From Pelotomaculum schinkii (GTDB taxonomy: Bacteria; Bacillota; Desulfotomaculia; Desulfotomaculales; Pelotomaculaceae), in contig NZ_QFGA01000001.1 in the NCBI RefSeq assembly GCF_004369205.1, positions 1,364,001-1,428,000 on the forward strand: 64,000 bases of DNA, read 5' to 3'. Both the position numbers and the translations under genes were made by a program. This document shows, piece by piece, positions 1 to 8,743 of this stretch; the stretch's first letter is position 1, and each line of letters starts with the position of its first letter. The notes beneath the pieces were generated by a model. The model was not told where the DNA came from and searched no databases. It was given only the letters and a program-made list of their open reading frames with translations.

Positions 1-1198
1 GCAAAAAAATACTCGCTTGAGGGAGCTTTTGGAGGATTTTGAGTCCCTTGATTTACGCCCTTCATCTATCCAGCCGGAGGAAGGCAAGGTCCCCGCAGAT
101 ACCATAGGCGACGCCTACGAATATATGATCGGCGAATTTGCCGGCCAGGCCGGGAAAAAAGCCGGCTCCTTCTTCACACCGTCCGAAGTGTCGGAACTAA
201 TGGCGCGTATTGTTGATCCCAAAATAAGCGATACCATGTACGACCCCACCTGCGGCTCCGGCTCCCTGCTCATCAAGACCGGAAAGACCGCCCAGGCCAA
301 GGAAAACAACGCGATCAAAAAACTTACCTTATATGGTCAAGAAATGAATGGATCATCGTGGTCCATGGCGAAAATGAACATGTTTCTCCATGATATTCTG
401 GACGCCAAGATCCTGTGGGGCGATACCCTGGCCAATCCCCTGCACCTGGATTCTGACGGCAATCTTATGCAGTTCGATGTCATTGTGGCCAACATGCCTT
501 TTTCCCAGGACAAATGGGCGGCTGGTTTTAACACCGGCGGGGCAATGAACGGCAAAGGCAAAGAATTCAAGATGGAAGCGTCCCTTGATAAATATCATCG
601 CTTTGATTGGGGCGTACCGCCTGCCAGTAAAGGGGACTGGGCTTTTTTGCTGCATATGATAGCCAGCCTCAAAAGCGGCGGCAGGATTGCCGCGGTAGCT
701 CCCCATGGCGTTTTGTTCAGAGGCGCTTCGGAAGGCCGGATCAGGCAAAACGTCATCGAAAAAAATCTGCTGGACGCGGTTATCGGGCTGCCTGCCAACT
801 TGTTTTACGGTACCAGTATTCCGGCCTGCATCATAGTTTTCAAGAAAAACCGCAATCGTGACGATGTGCTTTTCATTGACGCTTCCGGCAAGGATGAAAA
901 TGGCGTCCTCCGCTATAGAAAAGATAAGAACCAAAACCGTCTCGAGCCAAAGCACATCGAGGATATCGTAAACGCCTATAAAAACAGGACAGATATTGAT
1001 AAATTTGCCCGCGTGGCAACCCTTGATGAGATAAAAGCCAATGGCTACAACTTGAATATTCCACGCTATGTTGATACTTTTGCAGAAGAAGCCCTGGTGG
1101 ATATTGAAGAGGTAAAAACAAATATTGCAAATATCCAAAAGGAACTTGCCGAAGTTGAAACACAGATGGCCAAATATCTAAAGGAGTTGGGATTGTGA
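1..1198 (+). CDS. hsdM: Type I restriction-modification DNA methyltransferase subunit (HsdM), 5' end cut by window
   Basis: This is the modification subunit of a type I restriction system. With HsdS it methylates adenine at the recognition site, and with HsdR it forms the restriction complex. The reading frame is open to base 2, so the first in-frame TTG at 17 is not the true start and the N-terminal helical domain lies outside the window. Visible motifs are the SAM-binding DPTCGSGSLLIK and the catalytic NMPF in VIVANMPF, the N6-adenine motif IV, which is usually NPPF/Y. The C-terminal tail forms a short coiled coil, as is usual for HsdM contacting HsdS. Downstream are a dinD remnant, hsdS, hsdR and a YgjP peptidase, all on the same strand, so this is the head of the operon. 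Family assignment is secure; the N-terminal extent cannot be judged. Confidence 0.94.
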   Translation, partial: QKNTRLRELLEDFESLDLRPSSIQPEEGKVPADTIGDAYEYMIGEFAGQAGKKAGSFFTPSEVSELMARIVDPKISDTMYDPTCGSGSLLIKTGKTAQAKENNAIKKLTLYGQEMNGSSWSMAKMNMFLHDILDAKILWGDTLANPLHLDSDGNLMQFDVIVANMPFSQDKWAAGFNTGGAMNGKGKEFKMEASLDKYHRFDWGVPPASKGDWAFLLHMIASLKSGGRIAAVAPHGVLFRGASEGRIRQNVIEKNLLDAVIGLPANLFYGTSIPACIIVFKKNRNRDDVLFIDASGKDENGVLRYRKDKNQNRLEPKHIEDIVNAYKNRTDIDKFARVATLDEIKANGYNLNIPRYVDTFAEEALVDIEEVKTNIANIQKELAEVETQMAKYLKELGL

Positions 1199-1201
1199 GT
1201 A

Positions 1202-1465
1202 ATTCAAAAAATAACACAATGGCGAAATTTTGTAAGCGTAATTGAAAAAACAGTGGAATCCTGTGCCAAAAGTGGTATTAACGTCGATGATCATTTTGCT
1301 AACGTCAGCAAAATGATCGATCTCGCAAAAGGCGCCAAACGTGAGATTGAGTATATTGGGCTTTCGCGCTATGCCTGTTATTTAATTGTGCAAAATGCTG
1401 ATCCAACACTGGATGAAAATACAAAAGTCTCGCAATTAGAGAGAAAATCAGCTAACATAATATAG
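1202..1465 (+). pseudogene. dinD-like gene remnant inside the hsd operon
   Basis: The frame opens right after the hsdM stop and reads WRNFVSVIEKTVESCAKSG, then DDHFANVSKMIDLAKGAKR and LSRYACYLIVQNADP. This is the conserved core of DinD, the DNA-damage-inducible protein D family related to BRO-N-type proteins. The usual N-terminus is missing: no ATG or Shine-Dalgarno is seen, and the first possible start is GTG 1253. After QNADP the residues no longer fit the family and the frame stops at 1465, so about two thirds of the C-terminal half is gone. DinD-like genes are known neighbours of type I systems. Here one seems to have been removed by deletion while the hsd genes stayed open. Identification rests on recalled family motifs. 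Confidence 0.7.
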
Positions 1466-1510
1466 GAAGAACTCCAAATTCAGTGACGGCATGAATCAAA
1501 GGAGACGGTT

Positions 1511-2758
1511 ATGCAAAGCGGCAACAAGCATTCTATCATAAGGAGGCATTACGCAAGTTATCCGGACGACTGGATCATAACTGAATTGGGTGAGTTGCTC
1601 GAAAGGGTGGTAAAGCCCGTAGAAGTCATTCCTGATCATGAATACCGGGAAATTGGTATCCGTTCTCATGGAAAAGGTCTGTTTCATAAAGAACCCGTTA
1701 CAGGAAGCGGCCTGGGGAATAAATCCGTTTTTTGGGTTGAGGTGGACTGTTTAATTATTAATATTGTTTTTGCCTGGGAGCAAGCCGTAGGAATTACTAC
1801 AACCCATGAAAAAGGAATGATTGCTTCGCACAGATTCCCAATGTGGCAGTCAAAAGGAAATGTGGAGTTACACTATTTACTGAGGTTTTTTTTGACACCG
1901 TTCGGCAGGCATCTTCTTGAATTGGCCTCACCTGGTGGAGCAGGGAGAAATAAGACGCTCGTCCAGGACGAATTCAATAAAACCCTGGTCTGTATACCTT
2001 CAAATATTAAAGAACAACAAAAAATTGTTAAAATCCTCTCAACCTGGGATAACGCCATCGAATTAAAAGAACAGCTTATCGCCGAGAAAAAGCGGCAGAA
2101 GCAATGGCTAATGCAGAATCTGATGACAGGAAGAAAACGCCTCCCCGGCTTTAGCGGTGATTGGCAAAGGGTAAGATTGGGGGATGTGTGCAAAAATGTT
2201 TTTGGTGGTGGAACGCCGCCAAGAAACATTGAGCATTATTATAAGGGAAGCATCCCATGGGTTACAGTAAAAGATTTGGACGGGGTACAACAAAAATACG
2301 ATTCTATTGAACATATCACCATAGATGCGGTCCAGCAAAGCACTTCAAAAATTATACAAAAAGGCAATCTGATAGTTGCAACCAGAATGGGATTAGGACG
2401 GGGTTTTATTAACATGGTTGATATGGCAATCAATCAAGATATGAAAGGCATTATACTTGATGATAAATTAGTATCTACTGAGTTCGCATATTATAGTTTT
2501 ATTGAACTCGGAAGCAATTTAGAAAGACTAGGCAATGGTTCTACAGTTAAAGGGATAGATCTGCAAACACTACTTAAAATGACATTTAATCTCCCTCCCC
2601 TACCTGAGCAAGCCGCCATCGCCAAAATTTTATCCACAGCAGATCGTGAGATTAGCCTACACGAAAAACAGCTTGATGAGATAAAAAAGCAGAAAAACGC
2701 CCTGATACAGCTGTTACTAGCTGGAATAGTGAGAGTCAATGCACTGGAGGTGTCTTGA
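1511..2758 (+). CDS. hsdS: Type I restriction-modification specificity subunit (HsdS)
   Basis: HsdS determines which bipartite DNA sequence the complex recognises. The 415-residue length is normal. It has two target-recognition domains, about residues 15-170 and 210-370. Each is followed by a conserved helical spacer: KEQQKIVKILSTWDNAIELK after the first, and PLPEQAAIAKILSTADREI after the second. The repeated ILST pattern is typical of the two half-repeats of HsdS. A strong Shine-Dalgarno (AAAGGAGA, about 1498-1505) precedes ATG 1511. The protein has both recognition halves, so an asymmetric bipartite target is expected, but the sequence cannot be predicted from this window. Confidence 0.94.
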   Translation: MQSGNKHSIIRRHYASYPDDWIITELGELLERVVKPVEVIPDHEYREIGIRSHGKGLFHKEPVTGSGLGNKSVFWVEVDCLIINIVFAWEQAVGITTTHEKGMIASHRFPMWQSKGNVELHYLLRFFLTPFGRHLLELASPGGAGRNKTLVQDEFNKTLVCIPSNIKEQQKIVKILSTWDNAIELKEQLIAEKKRQKQWLMQNLMTGRKRLPGFSGDWQRVRLGDVCKNVFGGGTPPRNIEHYYKGSIPWVTVKDLDGVQQKYDSIEHITIDAVQQSTSKIIQKGNLIVATRMGLGRGFINMVDMAINQDMKGIILDDKLVSTEFAYYSFIELGSNLERLGNGSTVKGIDLQTLLKMTFNLPPLPEQAAIAKILSTADREISLHEKQLDEIKKQKNALIQLLLAGIVRVNALEVS

Positions 2759-2912
2759 TCCGCTAAGATATGAAATTAATCCGAACAAAACGAATTCTGT
2801 AATTAGCGAAAAAAGATTACCTTTTATGATTGAAACTCTAAGAAAAGTTGCCTCTGCTGTGGCGGCCAAAATGGCGCAGGGCGCAATGACTGAAATCAAA
2901 TAGACAACAGAG
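2759..2912 (+). other. hsdS-hsdR spacer with a short unexplained open frame
   Basis: The 154 bases between hsdS and hsdR hold an in-frame stretch (2757-2903) that reads cleanly to TAG and ends in a helix-like segment IETLRKVASAVAAKMAQG. There is no good start codon near its beginning and no Shine-Dalgarno at the internal ATG 2827. It could be the last codons of a deleted gene, as with the dinD remnant upstream, or chance. I do not recognise it. Confidence 0.2.
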
Positions 2913-5900
2913 GTGAACCTGGTGCCCGACCATACCATATTCGATGAACGGCCTGAAAGCCAGAACCGGGCGATTAAGGTCTTGGAAAAATTAGGCTATC
3001 AATATATACCCCGTTCCCATGCGGAAATTTTGCGGGGACGGCTTTCCAGTGTTCTGTTTCCTGAAGTGTTACGGGAGTTTTTGCACCGTCAGTCTTTTGT
3101 GTACAGAGGCAGGCGAACGCCCTTTTCCGACCGTACCATAGGCAAGGCCATCAATGATATTGATGTGCCGCTTTTTTCTGGTCTGATGTCCGCGAGCAGG
3201 ACAATTTATGACCTGCTTACCTCCGGCAACAGCTATGAAGAGGAGTTATTTGATGGTGTCCGGCAATCCTTCGACTTAAAATTTATTGATTGGGAACAGC
3301 CGGAAAACAATATCTGGCAGGTTACCGATGAATTCTCTGTAGAATGCTCCAACGGCAAATATGCAAGGCCGGATATCGTGCTGCTGGTAAACGGTATTCC
3401 CCTGGTGGTGATCGAGTGCAAAAAATCCGGTGCGAATGTGGAGCAGGGCGTCGCCCAAAACATACGCAACTGGCAGCCTGAATATATCCCCCATCTGTTT
3501 AAATTTACCCAGATCGTCATGGCCATGAACCCCAACACCGTTAAATACGGCACCTGCGGCACATTGGCCGAATACTTTAATACCTGGCGGGAAAAAGACT
3601 ATCAATGGCAGCAGGGAAAATGCAAAAATGTCAGCCCCGACGGACGGGTTATGGAGCAGGATCGGGCTATTGTTTCCCTGCTCTCCCGGGAGAGATTGCT
3701 GGAACTGATTCGCTATTTCACCCTGTATGATAACAATGTCAAAAAAATAGCCCGTTATCAGCAGTTCTTCGGTATCCAAAAAGCCATGCAGCGCATAAAA
3801 GGCGCAGATGGCCAGAATACCAAAAACGGCGTGATTTGGCATACACAAGGCAGCGGTAAATCTCTGACCATGGTCATGCTGATTAAAAAAATCCTGGCTG
3901 ATCCGGATCTTAAAAACTCCCGTTTTGTTTTGGTTAACGACCGGATCAATCTGGATAAACAGCTTCGGGATAACTTTGCCAAGACCCAGCTCAGCCCAAC
4001 CAGGGCCAAAACCGGCAAGGGCTTGATTTCACTTTTAAATAACAAAGGCGAAACCATCATTACCACCCTTGTGCATAAATTCGACGCAGCGGCAAAAAGC
4101 AGGGTTCAGATCACAGACGAAAATATTTTCTTGCTGGTGGACGAGAGCCACCGCAGCCAGTATGGCCAGCTGCACAACATGATGATTGACGTATTGCCGA
4201 ATGCGACAAAAATTGGATTCACCGGCACGCCTCTGCTCAAGAAAGACAAGTTCAACACTTATAAAAGGTTTGGTCCGCTTATTGACAGTTACCCCATTGA
4301 CCGGGCAGTTGAAGACGGTGTGATCGTTCCCCTGGTATACGAGGGCAGAATCATCCCCCAGGATGTGGCCGGCGAGAAGATAGACGATTACCTCAAATAC
4401 ATCATCGCGCCGCTGAATCATGAGCGGCAGGAAGATATGAAGCGCAAGTGGAGCCGCTTTTCCCCCCTGTCTCAGACACGCCAGCGTATCGACATGGTGG
4501 CTTTTGATATCCATGAGCATTTCATTCGTTTCGCCAAACCAAAGGGCTTTAAAGCAATACTGGCGTCCTCATCCCGCCCGGCCGCCATTGACCTGCATAA
4601 ATCCATAAAGAAGCTTGGCGGGGTAAAAACAGCGGTGGTGATATCACCCGAAAATGTTAAGGAGGGTGAAGAGCTCACGCCTGAAAACAGGAAGAAAATC
4701 AGGGCCTTTTTCAAAGAGGAGGTCGAGCCCCTCTTCAGCAACAATTACGAGGAATATGCGGACTGGGCCAAGAACAGTTTCGTTGGCGGCGACGACATCG
4801 ATATGCTGATCGTCAAAGATATGCTGCTGACCGGTTTTGACGCGCCCATCGCCGCCGTCCTGTATGTAGATAAACCCATGAAGGAACATTCATTGCTGCA
4901 GGCCATCGCCCGCGTCAACCGCGTGTATCCCGGCAAGGACTTTGGGCTCATCGTTGATTATTGGGGTATTTTCAGCAAGCTGAACACTGCCATGGATATG
5001 TACTCGGACGAAAAATCCGGTATGGATGGATATGATCAGGCTGATATCGAAAATGCAATTCTTGGCGCCGGTGATCAAAAGCTCAAGCTGGAAGCAGCCC
5101 ATCAGGATTTATGGACAATATTTCAAGGAAAAGAATTGGACCGGAACAGCTCCGAGGGCTGGCAAAGCGTGTTGGCAGATGATGATTTGAGAAAGATGTT
5201 TTATGAAAGACTTTCAATATATTCACGCTTATTGGATTTGGCCATGGGAAGCTACGCGCTTTACAATGCTGTCGGATACGAGAAGGTCCAGAAATACAAG
5301 CAAGACTTGCTTCATTTCCAAAAACTCCGTGGAGCAGTTTTGCTGCGTTACAGTGAAAGAGTTGATTTCGGTATATATGAAGACGGCATTCGCAGCCTGC
5401 TGAATAACTTTGTGCTTTCCGAACCAAGCCAAATCATTGTTGAACCCGTTTCCATCCACGATACCGAAGGCATGAAAGCGCAGCTTGAAAAATTGGATAG
5501 TAAAGCCGCCAAAGGGGACTCCATTCGTACCCGCATGGATAGAGAACTGGAAACCTGCCGCTACGATGACCCTTTACTGTACGAGAAGTTTTCCGAGCAG
5601 GTCAAGGAAACCCTTGCTGAATACATGGGATCAAGAAATGATGAAACTTATCTATATGCTATGGAGAGAATGGCGGATGATTTCAAAAGAGGCTACACCG
5701 GTCACCGCTATCCCGCCTGCATAGACAATGATAGTGACGCCAAGGCCTTTTACGGGACGATTCAGAGCATCATTGCCGGGGAAATAAAGGACGTTTCAAC
5801 CAAATTAGATGAAGCTATGGGACAAATGGCCATTGAGGTTAAAAAGGCAATTTTCAGCCGGGCCAAGGTGGACTGGCGTTTTAATGTGGCGGTTAATAAA

Positions 5901-6026
5901 GACATGCAGCAAGCGCTGGACGACCTTATTTGGGATTTTATCGAAGAACACGGGATCAAACTGTCTGTTGATAAAATTGATCTAATGCTTGAAGGACTCA
6001 TGAAAACTGCAGTGAGCAGGTATTAG
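2913..6026 (+). CDS. hsdR: Type I restriction enzyme endonuclease/translocase subunit (HsdR)
   Basis: HsdR is the motor and nuclease subunit: it pumps DNA with an SF2 helicase and cuts far from the site. The N-terminal PD-(D/E)xK nuclease is visible as D154 and E168-C-K170 within PDIVLL...VVIECKK. The helicase follows, with Walker A HTQGSGKSLTM (K316), a DESHRSQYG Walker B-like motif, GFTGTPL (motif III), and QAIARVNRVYPGK (motif VI). The C-terminal helical region that binds HsdM runs to the end. At 1,037 residues the length is normal and no break is seen. GTG 2913 is annotated; GTG 2922 is as likely, because AGAGG at 2909-2913 sits about 8 bases ahead of it. Together with hsdM and hsdS it should make a complete active system. 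Confidence 0.96.
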   Translation: MNLVPDHTIFDERPESQNRAIKVLEKLGYQYIPRSHAEILRGRLSSVLFPEVLREFLHRQSFVYRGRRTPFSDRTIGKAINDIDVPLFSGLMSASRTIYDLLTSGNSYEEELFDGVRQSFDLKFIDWEQPENNIWQVTDEFSVECSNGKYARPDIVLLVNGIPLVVIECKKSGANVEQGVAQNIRNWQPEYIPHLFKFTQIVMAMNPNTVKYGTCGTLAEYFNTWREKDYQWQQGKCKNVSPDGRVMEQDRAIVSLLSRERLLELIRYFTLYDNNVKKIARYQQFFGIQKAMQRIKGADGQNTKNGVIWHTQGSGKSLTMVMLIKKILADPDLKNSRFVLVNDRINLDKQLRDNFAKTQLSPTRAKTGKGLISLLNNKGETIITTLVHKFDAAAKSRVQITDENIFLLVDESHRSQYGQLHNMMIDVLPNATKIGFTGTPLLKKDKFNTYKRFGPLIDSYPIDRAVEDGVIVPLVYEGRIIPQDVAGEKIDDYLKYIIAPLNHERQEDMKRKWSRFSPLSQTRQRIDMVAFDIHEHFIRFAKPKGFKAILASSSRPAAIDLHKSIKKLGGVKTAVVISPENVKEGEELTPENRKKIRAFFKEEVEPLFSNNYEEYADWAKNSFVGGDDIDMLIVKDMLLTGFDAPIAAVLYVDKPMKEHSLLQAIARVNRVYPGKDFGLIVDYWGIFSKLNTAMDMYSDEKSGMDGYDQADIENAILGAGDQKLKLEAAHQDLWTIFQGKELDRNSSEGWQSVLADDDLRKMFYERLSIYSRLLDLAMGSYALYNAVGYEKVQKYKQDLLHFQKLRGAVLLRYSERVDFGIYEDGIRSLLNNFVLSEPSQIIVEPVSIHDTEGMKAQLEKLDSKAAKGDSIRTRMDRELETCRYDDPLLYEKFSEQVKETLAEYMGSRNDETYLYAMERMADDFKRGYTGHRYPACIDNDSDAKAFYGTIQSIIAGEIKDVSTKLDEAMGQMAIEVKKAIFSRAKVDWRFNVAVNKDMQQALDDLIWDFIEEHGIKLSVDKIDLMLEGLMKTAVSRY

Positions 6027-6029
6027 GCT

Positions 6030-6788
6030 GTGAATACAAAAAAACTATTTTTAACTAGACCATTGAGCGATGTTGAAGTAATCATTGAACGTAAAAACGT
6101 AAAAAAAATCCGGCTCAAGGTGTGCCCAAACAGCGTTATCAAGCTATCCGCGCCCCTGGGCGTGCCGGACGCGTACATCGATGATTTTCTCACCAGCAAT
6201 ACCCCCTGGATTGAAAAGTCCCTGCACTATTTCAAAGAAACAGAGGCCACTGAATTTGAAACAAGCATATTCAGCGGCGCGTCCACCCGCATTTTGGGCA
6301 GGCAAGTTAGAATCATTGTCAATGAAGCCAAAAAACGCATAATAGAGCAGAAAGAGGACTATATTTATATACAATCTCCTGTTGCCGGGGATCAACAGGC
6401 TTTATTAAAGCAGTTTGAGCGCTGGTGGCTCAGCCGGAGCAAGTCTTACTTTCTGGCGGTTATCGACAGGCTGTATCCGATTATCGCCAAACATGGCATC
6501 AACAAACCAAACCTGCAAGTTAGAAAAATGAAAACCCTATGGGGCAGCTGTTCAAGAAAGCACAATAAAATCAATCTAAACTACTATCTGTATAAAGCTG
6601 CACCGCCTTGTATTGACTATGTTGTTTTACATGAGCTGGCACACTTCCTTTATCCTAAGCACAATAAAGATTTCTATGATTTTCTGACCGTACACATGCC
6701 GGATTGGCAAGAGCGCAAAAGGATTCTTGACCACGAAGTTGTTAAAGGACTGGGTTATTATGCCCGTGTGCATCCCTGTCTAAAATGA
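6030..6788 (+). CDS. YgjP-type metal-dependent peptidase/hydrolase linked to the hsd operon
   Basis: This is a 252-residue protein of the YgjP/DUF45 (SprT/WLM-like zincin) family. The zinc site is VVLHELAHFLYPKHNKDF, the HExxH motif with a downstream third histidine. It is preceded by the family signature KTLWGSCSRKHNKINLNY. The N-terminal half has the beta-rich YgjP pattern. It starts (GTG 6030) three bases after the hsdR stop, so it is translated with the restriction operon. YgjP-like genes are recurrent companions of type I systems. A role such as turning over HsdR (compare ClpXP control of HsdR) is inference, since substrates are not known. The 3' end abuts a broken serine recombinase gene on the other strand, so its stop lies at the boundary of the restriction island. 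Confidence 0.9.
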   Translation: MNTKKLFLTRPLSDVEVIIERKNVKKIRLKVCPNSVIKLSAPLGVPDAYIDDFLTSNTPWIEKSLHYFKETEATEFETSIFSGASTRILGRQVRIIVNEAKKRIIEQKEDYIYIQSPVAGDQQALLKQFERWWLSRSKSYFLAVIDRLYPIIAKHGINKPNLQVRKMKTLWGSCSRKHNKINLNYYLYKAAPPCIDYVVLHELAHFLYPKHNKDFYDFLTVHMPDWQERKRILDHEVVKGLGYYARVHPCLK

Positions 6789-7128
6789 TTTCCGCCAGTT
6801 GACTCTCCCGAATATAGTGTCCCGTGCAGACCTCCTTACCGCGCTTCTTGTAGGTGAAACACGCGAAGTTGTTTTTCACCGCGTCCATTGTATGTGCTCA
6901 GTGTAGTACCATCGTCCCGCCGCAGTCGGCACAGTAGACCAGACCAGAGAAAATATTCTGCTCAGCCATGTTGGCTCTGCGCCGCTTATGCTTTCGGATA
7001 TCCTGAACGATATCCCAGGTTTCCTTCGTCACCAGCGGCTCGTGTGTGTTCTCGAACCGCAGTTGTTCCGATTTGGGTCGCTCAATCCGTTTCTTGTTCT
7101 TCGGAAGGTTTGTCCCATCGTTAGTTCC
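6780..7128 (-). pseudogene. C-terminal fragment of a large serine recombinase (integrase/TnpX type)
   Basis: Reading the minus strand gives PKNKKRIERPKSEQLRFENT, then EPLVTKETWDIVQDIRKHKR and FSGLVYCADCGGTM, a stop codon (TGA), and then NNFACFTYKKRGKEVCTGHY. This is the recombinase domain end plus the zinc-ribbon domain of large serine integrases from Tn4451/Tn1549-type elements. The catalytic N-terminus is absent, one in-frame stop interrupts the zinc ribbon, and the C-terminal coiled coil is cut where the YgjP gene of the hsd operon ends. The restriction island therefore seems to have been joined into, or recombined at, a recombinase gene. The fragment cannot be active. Confidence 0.72.
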
Positions 7129-7727
7129 TATAAGGGTGTAGTGATCCGCTGAAAAAGCGCATCCATTTTACCGTAATGACAGGCAAAGGCTTCCGCGCTG
7201 GCCTCTATCATTTCCTTGTCTGTAACCTGCGAAAAGTCTACCTGGTATCCCGCGTTTTCGGCAAGATATTGAATAAAAAGCCGTTGTACCCGTCCGTTGC
7301 CTTCCCGAAACGGATGGAGCATATTGATCTCACTGATAAAAGGATAGGCGGAAGGGGATCTCATTTTCCGAAGTACCGATAAGGTATGTCTCCTTTTTCA
7401 GCCTGCCAAACAGCTCGTTTGCATTGATTCTATGTACGGATAGAGGCAGAACTGATTTCCTTTGGAGACGTTTACCCATCGCAGTTTGCCTGCCCATTCA
7501 TAGATATCTTTGAAAATGTACCGGTGTATGTCCTGCAGATGCTTTAAATCAAAACTGCCGGGAATAGGGTTAACCCTTGCCTCCAGTATCCGAACGGAGG
7601 TGATTTCCCTTTCCGCAATATGCAGTTGTTCGGCATCCCTTAAACCCAGTTTGTTCTTCAGAACAAAAGAATTGGGATAACAGTATCTGCTATCCCATTC
7701 ATAGTCATATTTATAATTTTTGTTCAT
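7128..7727 (-). pseudogene. Fic-family AMP-transferase toxin gene with two frameshifts
   Basis: The start MNKNYKYDYEWDSRYCYPNS and the segment GSFDLKHLQDIHRYIFKDIY are the N-terminal half of a class I Fic (FIDO) toxin. The C-terminal half carries the catalytic loop HPFREGNGR and ends at 7128. The two halves are out of frame. After NVSKGNQFCLYPYIE the frame must shift to read ELFGRLKKETYLIG, and again before ISEINMLHPF. All expected segments are still present in order, so decay is recent or, less likely, results from sequence error at two places. Its start (ATG 7727, with GAGGGG ahead) overlaps the antitoxin gene by 17 bases, the usual toxin-antitoxin arrangement. Intact Fic proteins of this type AMPylate host proteins such as gyrase or topoisomerase IV. 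Confidence 0.78.
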
Positions 7728-7902
7728 GAACACCCCTCGCTTTGACCGAATGCTTTCGTATAAGATCAGCGACAACCTGATCCGTTTTCTTTTTATCTCC
7801 GGCACAATATCGCATGCGCGCTTTATCTTCTTTTGTGAGAGGCATACCTTCCATCGCCATAGAGGCGTTCACATCCTCAATCATTCGCTCTAAATCTTTC
7901 AT
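7711..7902 (-). CDS. VbhA-type antitoxin of the Fic pair
   Basis: This is a 63-residue helical protein immediately upstream of the Fic gene. It contains the inhibitory motif SMAMEG, which fits the (S/T)xxxE(G/N) signature by which class I antitoxins place a glutamate in the Fic active site and block ATP. The following PLTKEDKARMRYCAGDKKK resembles the VbhA helix. It starts at ATG 7902 with GAGG about 8 bases ahead and has a good promoter upstream. No break is seen, so the antitoxin outlasts its damaged toxin. It may now be a relic or may still neutralise a related Fic protein elsewhere in the genome. Confidence 0.72.
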   Translation of the reverse strand: MKDLERMIEDVNASMAMEGMPLTKEDKARMRYCAGDKKKTDQVVADLIRKHSVKARGVHEQKL

Positions 7903-7925
7903 AAAAACACCTCGTTTTCGTATTC

Positions 7926-7954
7926 AGTATAGCATAAAATCTGTAAAAAATCAA
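7926..7954 (-). promoter_or_regulatory. Probable sigma-A promoter of the Fic antitoxin-toxin pair
   Basis: On the minus strand, TTGATT (7949-7954) and TATACT (7926-7931) are separated by exactly 17 bases, about 24 bases ahead of the antitoxin ATG. The strong agreement with the consensus and correct position support it; not tested. Confidence 0.5.
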
Positions 7955-7967
7955 CCAGAGCAAGGCT

Positions 7968-8198
7968 TTACAGCCTTTTCCTGGCCTTCTGAAAGCGATA
8001 GACATCCTCGAAATGCACGCTGCCGACAGACCGCTTGACATCCTGCACACACTTCCTGCGGAGATTCCCCAATGTGGTCTCATCCACATCCGCATTAGCG
8101 GCAAGGATATTCATCATCATAGACATCTCCACCGCCAGCTTGAACAGCAGACGGGCGGTACGGTTTTCAGACGCGTCAACCGCGCCTGTGTATGACAT
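7968..8198 (-). CDS. Small conserved helical protein of an integrative element, function unknown
   Basis: A 76-residue protein starts at ATG 8198 with AAGGG close ahead. It reads MSYTGAVDASENRTARLLFK and then a helix with MSMMMNILAANADVD. The residue pattern is coherent (helical, alternating charge) and looks like small genes found next to relaxase or primase genes in Tn1549-like conjugative elements, but I cannot name the family. It lies between a decayed ATPase fragment and the Fic pair, all on the minus strand, as in the body of an old integrative element. Function not assigned. Confidence 0.5.
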   Translation of the reverse strand: MSYTGAVDASENRTARLLFKLAVEMSMMMNILAANADVDETTLGNLRRKCVQDVKRSVGSVHFEDVYRFQKARKRL

Positions 8199-8226
8199 TG
8201 CACCCTTACATCCTTGATTCGGGAAG

Positions 8227-8705
8227 CTACCAGTACCACTGGTTTCCAAGCCGCACCGATTGCGCGCCTGTATTCTTTTTTGCAATGTTGACGGTGCGTT
8301 CCGAGATGTCAAGCTCCTTGGCCCGCTGGAATACTTCCTCCACCGGAACAGGTCTGATGAGCAATTCCTTGAGCTCCTGCTCCATCTGCATGGTTTTGGT
8401 CTGCACCGAACCTGTGCCGGAAAGAACTTCATCCACCGTGGTATCGCAATAACCTTTCCACTAAAAGCCTTTCTCCGCGTCCAAAGAGAAAGTGAAGCTA
8501 TCCAGTGAAACATCCGCGCAGCTCTGATCCTTGTCGTCGATGATCCGCAGCACCAGCTTGCGATTCCTTTGCTTAACCTCTTGATCAATAGATGGTGGTT
8601 CGTTTCTAGTCGCCTTTCCTGCTGTGTGGTTTCTGGCTTGCGGTAGAAATGATCGCTCAGGGATCTCAGTATGTTTTCCATAGTTCTGGCCTCCTTCAGC
8701 GACAT
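8227..8705 (-). pseudogene. Decayed integrative-element genes (DUF6809-like start, phage/plasmid ATPase-like end)
   Basis: Two coding-like pieces lie head to tail with broken frames. The first (from about 8705) starts MENILRSLSDHFYRKPE and, after a frame change, reads RKLVLRIIDDKDQSCADVSL, which resembles small DUF6809-type proteins of clostridial mobile elements. The second reads WKGYCDTTVDEVLSGTG and ends AKELDISERTVNIAKKNTG then VRLGNQWYW at 8227. This is the C-terminal helix-turn-helix of RepA/primase-type ATPases of phages and conjugative elements. A TAG stop at about 8461-8463 separates the pieces. The names are from memory and tentative; the broken coding character is clear. Confidence 0.42.
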
Positions 8706-8743
8706 TACAATACCACACTCAATCCGATATAGCTATGCTTATT

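Noticed and set aside
353-1138. 261-codon minus-strand open frame opposite hsdM
   Set aside because: It lies antisense to a gene with clear methyltransferase motifs, has no ribosome site and no recognisable domain.
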